Assembly: GCF_963678635.1 (NCBI RefSeq) | Contig: NC_087069.1 | Location: forward strand, 2,864,166 to 2,928,165 | DNA length: 64,000 nt | Direction of reading: 5' to 3' | From: Symsagittifera roscoffensis | Taxonomy: Eukaryota; Xenacoelomorpha; Acoela; Convolutidae | In this document: piece by piece, positions 39,467 to 51,196 of the stretch | How positions within the stretch are numbered: position 1 is the stretch's first letter | Layout of the letters: every line of letters starts with the position of its first letter | Program-made: the position numbers and the translations under genes | The notes under the pieces: generated by a model | The model's database searches: none | Told to the model about the DNA's origin: nothing | What the model saw: only the letters and a program-made list of their open reading frames with translations

Positions 39467-39477
39467 TAAAAACACTA

Positions 39478-40384
39478 TGTAACATTCGTCTACTGCAGTC
39501 ACACATGAGGCTTAAGAAAAATAGGCCCTATAACCACTGGCTCAAGGGTCAGGGACACCATCTCTTGTGTTTTTCTACCTCAAGAACGGTCGGAGCCAGT
39601 TCGGTTCGTTTGTGACATGAGACTACGACCCGTTACAGCTTAAAGGCTACTACTAAAATATCCCCCCACTCTAGACTTAATAACGTCCCCATACTCAGGT
39701 CTCTAGATACCCAAAATACATGAACGCCGTTAAAAACCGGGTTGGAACAATCCGTTAAGTTACTTTTTATTAGACAGTGTAACTTTGATCCATTTCAGAT
39801 GGATCAACCTAAAACTCGCCTTACCTCAACATAACAATCATAAAACACACTCTAGGAATTTAAATTAAGTACTCACATTGTAGCACGCTCAAGAACCAGG
39901 AAGTAAATAAGTCGGTAAGCAACTCAAGAATTAATAAAGTAACTAAAATGAGTTTAATGTTAGTCAGTTTTAATGGCAGAGATAAGTTTGAACTCTAGAC
40001 TGTAAGTTCTCGTGAACCATTGGGACACTCTAGCTGTCCACCTTTCCACCGAAGGTTCACTCTGGTCCAGTTAATAATAGTACTCCAGTCACAACAATCC
40101 AGTTCGTGGGAATGCGCTCGTCTCTGTTTCAGATGGGACAGCTCTACTCTCGATTATTATTGCTACTGAAATTGCAAATAGCAATTTCCCACGGATTTTT
40201 CTAGCAACTTTCCCGCGATTGTCACTCGATCGTTCTGACTTCTCTCTTCTGATTTTCAGTTATCGCGAGAAAATCGTGCATGACATGCTCCATTCGAAAT
40301 TTTGAAAAATTAAATTTCTCTCCTAAATCAAGTGTTTTTTTGTTTCTCTCAAGGTCAAACTTCCAAATATGACCGACTGGCACA
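39478..40384 (-). repeat. 5' LTR of giant element
   Basis: It has the same length as the 3' LTR and differs from it at about five sites seen by eye. It begins TGTGCC and ends GTTACA on the minus strand, and should contain the element's promoter and polyadenylation signals, which I could not pinpoint. Confidence 0.92.
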
Positions 40385-42313
40385 CTGCACTGAAGTGACC
40401 CTTCACCGAGTTGCGAATTTCCGAGGTAAGCACCTTAATTCGGGTATTGAACAAGCCCGGAGGGGTATGATATTAAAAATATATTACGATTTATACAGCT
40501 TTTTATAATACTCCCATACTGTTTTTAAATGAGGAAAACAGTAAGCGGACCGGTTTTTAGGGTCAAAACAGCGATATTTTGATCCCCTCACAAATCGCGA
40601 TTTATGAGATATCGATATTTTTTGAAACGGAAAAAGATCAAAATTAGTGAGTTACATCATAACTGTACTAGTATAGTAGGTGGAACCGGTTAAACTTAGT
40701 TCGGACGTAGTTGTAGCTAATTGGTTACCAAAAACCAAATTTTCTTGATTTTTGAAAAAACGAAACGCTACAAAATAATAAACATTTTTGAAGTTTTTGA
40801 GTTAGGGCAGAAAAAATTGTTGTTCGGCCAAAGTACACTAGTAAATCGACAGGTTTCAAAATCCATTTGCCAATAACCTTCCGGGTTACAGTGAAATCAG
40901 ACTTAACGTGTTTGATTTAGTGGATTCATCAATCCGTCCGGAAGGGTCCAAATAGCAGTGTTTTTGGCAAATTTTTTCAGTTCAAACGTTTTTTAAGTTT
41001 TGCATTAAGCTAGAAGAGTATAGACTTTTTGAGCTCGGATCAAAAATTTATAGGCCAAAAAGATAAAAATTGCGAAAAAAAGAAAGACAATTTTGAGCTC
41101 GGATCAATAATTTTTAGGCCGAAAAGATCAGAATTGCGAAAAAAGGGATAACCTATAGGAGAGAAAACTTTTTTGACTTTAAAAAAAGATGTTTTGGTTA
41201 ATAAATTTTGAACTACTGAACAGACCCAGTTGGTCTTGGTACCATTAGATCAGAAATTAGATTAACTTGCTCATAGAACAATTTATCCGAAAAGTAAGCT
41301 TAAAAGTTTTTTAAGATTGTTTTCAGCAAAATTACCAATTTGTGAAGTTAGACCCTTCACGTTTTGTAAAATTTTTATTGTAAAATTTTTACCCTTATTC
41401 ACCTACCAAAGGGTAGTAACGGTTCGATAAGGCCTTTTCACGCTGTTCTAGACAAAAAGAGAGGGCTAAGGAACCAAGAAAACAACAGTCGAGTCGAAAC
41501 TAGGCTTGTTAGAAGAATAGTAAAATAAGAGGCTTAAGTACGATCCGGAAGTGTCTAGGGACGCAAAGAAACCCTTCCTAGTTAGTTCATACAGCATAAT
41601 AGCATCGGAGAAGGTATCCGGAAGGGTCTCGGGTGAGATTTTTAAAAGTACCGGAAAAGCTATTTTTACAAACCTGAGGGGTCCCAATCCTGAAGGGTCC
41701 CAATTTTGCCAATCTGGAGGGGTCTTATTTTTGCCAATCAGGAAGGGCCCCATTTTTGCCAATCCAGAAGGATCCTATTTTGCCAATCCGAAAGGATCCA
41801 CTTTTTTCCAATCCGGAAGGGTTCTATTTTTCCAATACGGAGGGGTCCCAAATTTGCCAATCCGGAAGGTTCCCAATTTTTCCATTCCGGTGGCGCCCTA
41901 TCTTTGCCAATCTGGAGGGGTCTTATTTTTGCCAATCAGGAAGGGCCCCATTTTTGCCAATCCAGAAGGATCCTATTTTGCCAATCCGAAAGGATCCACT
42001 TTTTTCCAATCCGGAAGGGTCCTAATTTTGCCGATTCGGAAGGGTCCTATTTTTTCCAATACGGAGGGGTCCCAAATTTGCCAATCCGGATGGTTCCCAA
42101 TTTTTCCATTCCGGTGGCGTCCTATCTTTGCCAATCCGGAAAGGTCCCAGTTGTTGCCATTCCGAAGGGGTCCGAGTTTGCCAATCCGGAGGGGTCATAT
42201 TTTTGCCAATCCGATAGGGTCCAAATTTTTGGCAAAAACCCAAGTAGACAAAAGAAAGTAAATAGTAAAAAATATTAGGTGTTTAGGTGTCAGGCTAGAA
42301 AGCAGTGACTGCA
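40385..42313 (+). repeat. BEL/Pao-type LTR R1 (expanded minisatellite)
   Basis: Homologous to R2 and R3. The first bases (TGACTG) are at 18027-18032, cut off by the giant element. It ends ...GCAGTGACTGCA just before a primer binding site-like TGGTAACTTGCC at 42315. It is about 280 bp longer than R2 and R3 because its internal 24-26 bp minisatellite is expanded. Confidence 0.75.
41675..42232. repeat. CCGGAAGGGTCC minisatellite in R1
   Basis: About 22 degenerate tandem units of 23-26 bp of the type AATCCGGAAGGGTCC plus TATTTTTGCC. A higher-order duplication repeats a block of several units with a 200-bp shift (41711-41830 and 41911-42019). R2 (48362-48650) and R3 (50840-51117) carry shorter arrays. 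Confidence 0.85.
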
Positions 42314-42614
42314 CTGGTAACTTGCCTTTGAAAAAAGACTAGAGTAAAACAAATAAGGTTTAAAACTGCATATTCGCGACAGTAAGTCTATTTGAATAAG
42401 AGTTTGTCGCAAATTTGTACAAAGCACCATTTTCGGTAACCTCTAGATATCCCATCATTCTAGATGGCTCAAATGACATCGTCAAGTTACTCATGAAAGC
42501 ACCCACATAGTGACAGTCATTCTGGAAAGGAATAAACGCGTAATTTTCTAACGGAAAACTACTGGTATCCTTCGCTAATTGTAAGGCAGACTATATGAAG
42601 CTGCCCATCTTGTC

Positions 42615-43555
42615 GTAGAATGTTGCAGGAAGTTTTAGCACCCCCTCGGCAGACCTTCTCAAAAGATCGATTACCGACGGCAAAACATTATTCGTTTTAC
42701 ACTACTGGACAAGACTTCACAGGACCTTTCCCTATTTACGACAACAACAATCAATATTCGAGTTACATACTTCTCTTCATCTGTTTGGTTGTACGCACGG
42801 TAAACTTAGAAGTATCAACTAATTTGTCTACTGATAGAACAATACAAGGCATCAGACGTTTTGTTTGTCGGCGGAGAAAGCCGACAAAATTCATATCGGA
42901 CAATAGATCTTCTTTTGTCAGCGCGAACAAGTTTTGAAGAGCTCAGTAAGCGACTTTGCTCAAAATTTTGATATCAAAGACAAACTCACGCTCATGGACA
43001 TAGATATAGAATGGTTTTTCAACCCGCCAGTTGCGCCTCATTTTGGTGGCAGCTGGTAGCGACTAATTCAAATTTTCAAATTGTCCCTCTATAATGTTAT
43101 CGGTTCTCAAACGCTGCTTGATAACACGCTGCACACCCTCGAATGCAAAATCGAAACCAGCATGACCTCGCGTCCTTTAAATAACGTTCCTGCGGGCAAA
43201 AATGACCCATTGCCGCTCACACCGAATCACTTCCTTTTTCGGTAGGCTATCAATTTATGTACACACTGGCATACTTCCGGACAAATCGGTCACTGTTTCC
43301 AAATCATGGAAAAATGCGCAACTTCCCACTCAACAGTTTTGAAATTGTTTCCTTCGTGAGTACCTTTCAGAAACGCAAGCTCGGACAAAGTGGAACACGG
43401 CCGCCATTAACTTGGCAGTCGATGAGTTTGTCTAGCTGGTAGAAGATTATACACCACGGTCTTTGGCTTCTCGCTAAAGTTCTCGAGTTTCACCCAGCCA
43501 GCGACGGAACAGTAAAACCGGTGACAATCCGGACTCATGTAACACGCTTATTGGT
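42615..43555 (+). pseudogene. BEL/Pao integrase fragment, copy B
   Basis: It reads 'TGQDFTGPFPIYD' and continues in one frame through 'SSYILLFICLVVRTVNLEV' and 'KFISDNRSSF' (the second catalytic Asp region), a stretch lost in copy A. Later blocks ('FNPPVAPHFGGSW', 'PLTPNHFL') are in other frames and stops interrupt them. It is an inactive relic of the BEL/Pao pol gene. Confidence 0.75.
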
Positions 43556-43559
43556 AATC

Positions 43560-44890
43560 AACCAATATATGTAACTCGCTTATTGGTATTCAACGAAATT
43601 ATGCAGAACCTTTGAGTAGGCATCATGAAATATTTAACTTTTAAAGTCAACACACACAATTGAGAAAAGTGCGATAGCTCAAAAACCAAATAGTTTCAGA
43701 AGGTCAAGCTTCAAGCACAAATCTGCAACCTATTTTTTTAATATTTCGACGATGAAATTTATCAGTTTTTAATTATAAAGCAAGAGATCTCCGAACTTTC
43801 CAGAACTAAGGTATTTTTAAATTTACGAACAAGGGAGATAAGATTTGCAACTCCTTAGTGCCCTCACAGTATCCACCTACAGGATTGAGATTCAAAATTT
43901 TTGATTATTTTTTATTCTACGTTTTTTGAAAAATTTTGAAAAAAAAACATAAAAAACGTCATATCTCAAAAACTACAAAGATTTGAGAAGTGAGATTTGG
44001 GGGCAAGATTTTCAATCCCTGGCATCACCCAACTATAGTGTTGAAAAAATCGAGTTTTCTCAAATTCAAGTTTTCTAGATACTTTTGAAAAATCTCGAAA
44101 ATTGCCGTATCTAGTGAACTAAAAAGGATTTGGTTATTCATATATGGAGGCCAAATTCGCAACCCCTCGGGAATACTTATAGCATCCCACCATTGGGTTG
44201 CTATTTTCAAAATTGATGAAACAATCCTCGACCTCAAACTGAAAAACCGAAAAAAAAAATCTTAACTATTGCAATGTACAAAATACCTTGAACGTGAAAA
44301 ATTCAATCGTTAAACATGCCAAAATAATAAGTTGAAAAAGCTTTATGATGGCGAGATAGTGAGGTGCGCATTTAAATAAATAATAATAGATTATTCCAAA
44401 TTTTCTGATAAAAATGAATTTTTGCATTAAAAAAATTAAGGAGCTTGGCGCCCCTATTCTGCAATGAAGCGTATTTGAGTTTTTTGCCCAGAGATTGGTT
44501 TTTGAAAAAAGGGGGAGATGACGTTGAATTATAAGCAAATTCATTTCTGATGAAAAGCTTGTTCAAAAGTTATTCGCATGAAGAATGTTGGAGAGGGAAT
44601 CCCTAAAACACATGTATGAGCGTAAGACATCGGAAAAGGATACGAAGCGAAATTTATAACCTAAGCCGGAAAAATTAGGGTCGAATCTCGCTGAGACGAA
44701 CAAAATGATATCATTAGAGCTTGAGTTACAAAAAAATGAATGAACATTTACATAATCAAGAAAATATTTTTTGCCTCCGAAAACATCATATTATGTGGCA
44801 AATAAACAGACGTAGAGTATGCTATAACTTTTAAGCCGCAAAAAAATCGGACATTGTGATTGGGAAAGCTGTTCACGGGGAAATTATCTG
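43560..44890. other. BEL/Pao element B: AT-rich interior without genes
   Basis: Diverged duplicate of 14831-16390. No supported gene. Confidence 0.5.
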
Positions 44891-44894
44891 TTAG

Positions 44895-45303
44895 CTATTG
44901 CAAAATTATTGATGATTTTAATGAAAACAACTTATTCGCCTTGGTTAACGCAATGGAGAAAAACTTAAAGCCATCATTAACGTTACGACAGATACCAACA
45001 ATTGGAATAATTGATGTCAAATCATACAGACTAACCTCTGCCTTCAAGAGATCTTTGTTGTTATTATTGAGTAAGGTGGCTTACCTTAATCTGTTCTGAA
45101 GTATTCCAATCTCATCCACTGCTTTGGAAGCTTCAATTTTTGCACTAAGGAGTTCCTCTTCTAAGAGCTTGAGTTTTCACTGCTTCTGATCGAAGTCATG
45201 ATGCTTTTCCATATTTTCATAACCATAAGCAACTGTAACAGCGCCAACAACCAAATCAAAACAACCATAACAAATGGAGGGGACCCTTTCGTTAGCGACC
45301 ATC
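44895..45303 (-). pseudogene. Antisense coiled-coil ORF, broken copy
   Basis: The same reading as the intact 135-aa frame at 16406-16813, starting from an equivalent ATG near 45303. An in-frame stop in the coiled-coil part (near 45180), a second stop near 45090 and a small indel break it. The protein-level similarity is still easy to follow. Confidence 0.45.
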
Positions 45304-45443
45304 CGTAGCGGTTAAGTCGCATCAACTCTACAAAAAACGCAAATTACAATCGAAAAAAAGGGTAAAAGAAAATGGGTCTTTTTGTCATGCGACGTTCCGT
45401 GCACACGTTGGATAGGGTCATACCAACGCTATATGTGTACATA

Positions 45444-46360
45444 TGTGACATCCGACCAGAATTTACGAAAATGCAAAGTCGGAATTCGAAATTTTATGGC
45501 GACATCCGAGTGTGAAGATTAACGGTTTTAAAAAAATAGTGGTCCTAATTGTTATTTTGACGAATGAGGAAGGGTTAATTTGAACTTTCAAGTTAATTTT
45601 TGAAAGAGTTCGTTCGAAAGAAAGACACGTACCAATGTCTAAATTTCGCGCCAACTGAAAACTGTGAAAAGAAAACAGAAGAACATCAGAACTCGTGAAA
45701 AAAGCAGTAAACGGAAATTGTGTGATAGTGATAGAGATTGAAAAAAACTTAACGAGCAGCATTCCGAGTTTTAACGATTGTGCCGCTACAATCGTTACAA
45801 CGCGAATCCCGAGAACAAGGAACGGTGTTGGGACGGCGTGTCCAGCCTTTCTGAAAGAAAAAAGGACGTTTTTTCCCCGGATTCCAGAGGGGTCTCGGGA
45901 GAACTAAAACTGTGTTTTATAAATTTTGAGCTTCCTGGAGATGTCCTGAGTTGAATTCAATTAGCATCTAACTTCTTTTTCAGATCATGATGAGGTAGGA
46001 GTTAAGGGAAAGGGTTGATCCATCTTCGATGGAGAATTGATTTTTATCTACTGAACAAAAACAATAGTAATATAGTAAGTAAGTAGTGGCCCTGTTTCTG
46101 GAAAAGACCTCGTGGTCTGGGGATACTGAGACCCAGCCATGAGCTCACTATTTTTGCATATAATTAAGTTAATCAGAGCATTCTGATCGAAGCCGGAAAC
46201 AGCAACGTTTTTTTATCGACCCGATGTTAGAAAGACCGCCAAAAGAACTGGCTTTGGCAGAGACGGTGAAGAACATGTAGAGCTGGGTTAGGACGCTAGC
46301 CAGTCGTCTTAGAACATGGCTTTATTTTCCGTCGATATGTACTTCCGGGCAAATGTTACA
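45444..46360 (+). repeat. Ty3-type LTR embedded in BEL/Pao element B (917 bp)
   Basis: It starts TGTGACATCCGACCAG and ends GGGCAAATGTTACA. It is alignable along its length with the 3' LTR of the right-hand giant element (62766-63689). It is followed by a primer binding site-like TGGCACTCCTGGGTG at 46374-46388, so it is a 5' LTR with leader, not a plain solo LTR. Confidence 0.7.
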
Positions 46361-47064
46361 AAGATTTTTTTTATGGCACTCCTGGGTGCTATTCTTTTTT
46401 AACATCATGACCGGCAGAACCGTTAACGAGCACTCCGCGCCAAGCGGATGCTCAAATGAGACCCTAACCACCGAGGCGGAAGGGTACTTCGGAACGTGGA
46501 AGCTTTCCGGAATCCCGTTAATAGCTTTTTAACCTAAATAAGACCGAAAGTTCACGCACCAGGAAGGGTGGGGGGATTGGCCGTCCCGTCGTTCCCTGAG
46601 AGTTTTTTGACCAAAAACACTTAAAAATAGACAGAAAACCAAGCCAAAAAATTTTGTAGTACCTAAAAAAACCAATACACAAATAAAACAACCGTAAAAA
46701 AATATATAAAATCAGTAGAAATGATCCCCCCAGACGAGATGCGATCGAACCCTCCCGTTTGTTGTTGTTAGATATATTGTTGTTACAGGCATTTATTTCA
46801 GTCAGGATCATTACGATCAAATTAGTGGCCCGTTTGTGCTGCTTGTACTGTAGGGTTATTTGAGTATTTAAGCACGTTAATGCTATTTTGCGCTCAATCC
46901 AGAAGGGTCCCGGGATTAGAAAAGAAGACTGATCCGGCAAGCAGTGCAAGGAACGACAAGAAGGGGCCCAAGGACAACAACAATCAGTTTTTGAGTGACG
47001 TTAACAAATTTTGTATCTCTTTTGGTACAAAAATTAAGATACCAATCTGTGGGGGGATCGACAG
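46361..47064. other. Leader relic after embedded LTR, then BEL 3' end
   Basis: Nearly identical to 17324-18026. No gene is supported; the long minus-strand frame at 46518-46949 has no recognisable domain. The last 25 bases hold the G-rich tract before R2. Confidence 0.45.
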
Positions 47065-48718
47065 TGACTGCACTGAAGTGACCCTTCACCTAGTTGCGAA
47101 TTTCCGAGGTAAGCACCTTAATTCGGGTATTGAACAAGCCCGGAGGGGTATGATATTAAAAATATATTACGATTTATACAGCTTTTTATAATACTCCCAT
47201 ACTGTTTTTGTAAAGACAACAGTAAGCGGACCGGTTTTTAGAATCAAAACAGCGATACTTTGATCCCCTCACAAATCGCGATTTTTGAGATATCGATATT
47301 TTTTGAAACGGAAAAAGATCAAAATTAGTGAGTTACATCATGACTGTACTAGTATAGTAGGTGGAACCGGTTAAATTTAGTTCGGACGTAGTTGTAGCTA
47401 ATTGGTTACCAAAAACCAAATTTTCTTGATTTTTGAAAAAACGAAACACTACAAAATAAGAAAAACTTTTGAAGTTTTTGAGTTAAGACAGAAAAAATTG
47501 TTGTTCGGCCAAAGTACGATAGTAAATCGACAGGTTTCAAAACCCATTTGCCAATAACCTTCCGGGTTACAGTGAAATCGGACTTAACGTGTTTGATATA
47601 GTGGATTCATCAATCCGTCCGGAAGGGTCCAAATAGCAGTGTTTTTGGCAAATTTTTTCAGTTCAAACGTTTTATAAGTTTTGCATTGAACTAGAAGAGT
47701 ATAGACTTTTTGAGCTCGGATCAAAAAATTTTAGGCCAAAAAGATAAAACTTGCAAAAAAAAGAAAGACAATTTTGAGCTCGGATCAATAATTTTTAGGC
47801 CGAAAAGATCAGAATTGCGAAAAAAGGGATAACCTATAAGAGAGAAAACTTTTTTGACTTTAAAAAAAGACATTTTGGTTAATAAATTTTGAACTACTGA
47901 ACAGACCCAGTTGGTCTTGGTACCATTAGATCAGAAATTAGATGAACTTGCTCATAGAACAATTTATCCGAAAAGTAAGCTTAAAATTTTTTTAAGATTG
48001 TTTTCAGCAAAATTACCAATTTGTGAAGGTAGACCCTTCACGTTTTGTAAAATTTTTATTGGAAAGCCCTTATTCCCCTACCATAGGGTAGTAACGGTTG
48101 AATAAGGCATTTTCACGCTGTTCTAGACAAAAAGGGAAGGCTAAGGAACCAAGAAAACAACAGTCGAGTAGAAACTAGGCTTGTTAGAAGACCCTTCACA
48201 GTTGAGTAGAATAATAAAATAAGAGGCTTAAGTACGATCCGGAAGGGTCTAGGGACGGGAAGAAACCCTTCCTAGTTAGTTCATACAGCATAATATCAAC
48301 GGAGAACGTATCCGGAAGGGTCTCGGGTGAGATTTTCAAAACTACCGGAAAAGCTATTTTTACAAACCCGAGGGGTCCCAATTTTGCCAATTCGGAAATG
48401 TCCTATTTTTGCCAATCCGGAGGGGTCCCAAATTTGCCAATCCGGAAGGGTCCCACTTTTTCCAATCCGGAGGGGTCCTATCTTTGCCAATCCGGAAAGG
48501 TCCCAATTGTTGCCATTCCGAAGGGGTCCGAGTTTGCCAAACCGGAGGGGTCATACTTTTGCCAATCCGGAAGGGTCCAAATTTTTGCCAATTTGGAAGG
48601 GTCCTATTTTCAACAACCCAGAAGGGTCCTATTCTTGCCAAAACGCAAGTAGACAAAAGAAAGTAAATAGTAAAATATATTAGGTTATTAGGTGCCAGGC
48701 TAGAAAGCAGTGACTGCA
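47065..48718 (+). repeat. BEL/Pao-type LTR R2 (1,654 bp)
   Basis: Starts TGACTGCACTGAAG and ends GTGACTGCA, followed by TGGTAACTTGCC. It has the same length as R3 and is very similar to it. Confidence 0.8.
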
Positions 48719-49542
48719 CTGGTAACTTGCCTTTAAAAAAAGACTAGAGTAAAACAAATCAGGTCTAAAACTGGACATTCATGACACTAAGTCAAATTGA
48801 ATAAGAGTTTGTCGCAAATTTGTGTTGAATAAAATCCAAATATCAGATAGAAAGTTAGCAGAAGCAAAAAAGCTTGAAGGAGAGAACGAATGAACACTTG
48901 GCCAAAAACTTGTCGCAAATGACGAGGGAACCTGAGCAGAGAGAGTTACGGTTGAGAAATGACGTGGAGAAGTTGAGAATTTATAAGTGCAGCTTCTTGG
49001 GACTCTTGACACAAAGATTGATGCGATGATGGAGAGGCGAACTCAGGCTATCATGGATAGGTTGAATGGGCTACTAGGAAACAAGAGTGGATCGAAGAAT
49101 GGGGAAACAAACTCAGGAGAACCAAGCAGGAGACGAGAGTGAACGTCAAGGAACAACCCAATAGAAGAAGAACATATGGAGCCACTAGAGGAAGGGGTAG
49201 TTCATCCAGTTATGCCACAGGGTACAATAATCCACGGGGCCCAAACATCAGAGGAAGTTCAACTGGCAACAGACCGACCTCAAACGAACGACCGACGCAA
49301 GACACAGATGCGACTGGGAGATGTGGTTCCATGAACTGGAGTCAGGCGAATCAAGGAAGGAGTCATCCAAGCGCTTCGAACAGGAGAGAAAACCCAGAGC
49401 CTCTATCAGAGGGTAATGATGCTCAAGCGGGGCATTCAAGGGACGCGACATCAATGGCCGTTAACATTTTGAGTGTCGTTAACAAATTTTGTATCTCTTT
49501 TTGTACAAAAATTAAGATACCAATCTGTGGGGGGATCGACAG
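48719..49542 (+). mobile_element. BEL/Pao-type element C: short interior with foreign gag fragment
   Basis: Only 824 bp lie between R2 and R3. They are a primer binding site and leader (48719-48836), a 619-bp piece of Ty3-type gag sequence (48837-49455) and the last 87 bp of the BEL interior. Confidence 0.7.
48837..49455 (+). pseudogene. Captured Ty3-type gag fragment
   Basis: Near-identical to 52895-53513 in the right-hand giant element. It reads a basic, Ser/Arg/Asn-rich segment (TYGATRGRGSSSSYATGYNN in the longest frame) that corresponds to a disordered part of gag. The ends are abrupt: CCAAATAT|CAGATAG at the left and ATGGCC|GTTAACA at the right. Confidence 0.75.
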
Positions 49543-51196
49543 TGACTGCACTGAAGTGACCCTTCACCGAGTTGCGAATTTCCGAGGTAAGCACCTTAAT
49601 TCGGGTATTGAACAAGCCCGGAGGGGTATAATATTAAAAATATATTACGATTTATACAGCTTTTTATAATACTCCCATACCGTTTTTAAAAGACAACAGT
49701 AAGCGGACCGGTTTTTAGGGTCAAAATAGCGATATTTTGATCCCCTCACAAATCGCGATTTTTGAGATATCGATTTTTTTTGAAACGGAAAAAGATCAAA
49801 ATTAGTGAGTTACATCATAATTGTACTAGTATAGTAGGTGGAACCGGTTAAATTTAGTTCGGACGTAGTTGTAGCTAATTGGTTACCAAAAACCAAATTT
49901 TCTTGATTTTCGAAAAAACGAAACACTACAAAATAAGAAAAATTTTTGAAGTTTTTGAGTTAGGACAGAAAAAATTGTTGTTCGGCCAAAGTACACTAGT
50001 AAATCGACAGGTTTCAAAACCCATTTGCCAATAACCTTCCGGGTTACAGTGAAATCGGACTTAACGTGTTTGATATAGTGGATTCATCAATCCGTCCGGA
50101 AGGGTCCAAATAGCAGTGTTTTTGGCAAATTTTTTCAGTTCAAACGTTTTATAAGTTTTGCATTGAACTAGAAGAGTATAGACTTTTTGAGCTCGGATCA
50201 AAAAATTTTAGGCCAAAAAGATAAAACTTGCAAAAAAAAGAAAGACAATTTTGAGCTCGGATCAATAATTTTTAGGCCGAAAAGATCAGAATTGCGAAAA
50301 AAGGGATAACCTATAAGAGAGAAAACTTTTTTGACTTTAAAAAAAGACGTTTTGGTTAATAAGTTTTGAACTACTGAACAAACCCAGTTGGTCTTGGTAC
50401 CATTAGATCAGAAATTAGATGAACTTGCTCATAGAACAATTTATCCGAAAAGTAAGCTTAAAAGTTTTTTTAAGATTGTTTTCAGCAAAATGACAAATTT
50501 GTGAAGGTAGACCCTTCACGTTTTGTAAAATTTTTATTGGAAAGCCCTTATTCACCTACCAAAGAGTAGTAACGGTTGAATAAGGCATTTTCACGCTGTT
50601 CTAGACAAAAAGGGAAGGCTAAGGAACCAAGAAAACAACAGTCGAGTAGAAACTAGGCTTGTTAGAAGACCCTTCACAGTTGAGTAGAATAATAAAATAA
50701 GAGGCTTAAGTACGATCCGGAAGGGTCTAGGGACGGGAAGAAACCCTTCCTAGTTAGTTCATACAGCATAATACCAACGGAGAACGTATCCGGAAGGGTC
50801 TCGGGTGAGATTTTCAAAAGTACCGGAAAAGCTATTTTTACAAACCCGAGGGGTCCCAATTTTGCCAATTCGGAAGGGTCCTATTTTTGCCAATCCGGAG
50901 GGGTCCCAAATTTGCCAATCCGGAAGGGTCCCACTTTTTCCAATCCGGAGGGGTCCTATTTTTGCCAATCCGGAAAGGTCTCAATTGTTGCCATTCCGAA
51001 AGGGTCCGAGTTTGCCAAACTGGAGGGGTCATACTTTTGCCAATCCGGAAGGGTCCAAATTTTTTCCAATTTGGAAGTGTCCTATTTTCACCAATCCAGA
51101 AGGGTCCTATTCTTGCCAAAACGCAAGTAGACAAAAGAAAGTAAATAGTAAAATATATTAGGTTGTTATGTGCCAGGCTAGAAAGCAGTGACTGCA
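49543..51196 (+). repeat. BEL/Pao-type LTR R3 (1,654 bp)
   Basis: Same boundaries and length as R2. It is followed again by the primer binding site TGGTAACTTGCT and leader. Confidence 0.8.

Larger units (their letters stand above)
36973..39477. other. Long 5' leader of giant element
   Basis: About 2.5 kb between the 5' LTR and gag (minus-strand sense). No gene is supported; long open frames at 37429-38001 on both strands come from the tandem repeat. It contains the GTCCCAAGAC minisatellite, a 70-bp tandem repeat (38794-38987), pyrimidine-rich plus-strand DNA, and the primer binding site at its outer end. Confidence 0.7.
18033..40384 (-). mobile_element. Giant Ty3/gypsy-type LTR retrotransposon, 22.35 kb
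   Basis: Two 907-bp direct LTRs (18033-18939 and 39478-40384) bound a minus-strand coding region. A primer binding site (39452-39466, minus strand) lies next to the 5' LTR and a polypurine tract (GTCCGGGGAGTA, minus strand, 18940-18951) borders the 3' LTR. The element sits at the start of BEL LTR R1: left flank GTGACTG, right flank CTGCACTG, against GTGACTGCACTG at the undisturbed sites 47065 and 49543, giving a 3-4 bp duplication (CTG/ACTG). The order is gag-protease, RT (deleted core), RNase H, integrase, macro-like domain, then a giant extra coding region. Confidence 0.9.
42314..47064 (+). mobile_element. BEL/Pao-type element B interior between LTRs R1 and R2
   Basis: It begins with the primer binding site and a 100-bp leader, then jumps at about 42417 into integrase sequence, so gag and most of pol are deleted. 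The remainder matches copy A: integrase relic, AT-rich DNA, antisense ORF relic, embedded full-length Ty3-type LTR and leader, and a G-rich tract before R2. Confidence 0.75.

Noticed and set aside
41675-42232. CRISPR-like array
   Set aside because: Regular units of 23-26 bp, but no unique spacers; it is a degenerate minisatellite in a eukaryotic LTR.
41551-42278. Overlapping long frames with FANPEGS-like repeats
   Set aside because: Translation of the CCGGAAGGGTCC minisatellite in LTR R1; no start context, not conserved in reading frame in R2 and R3.
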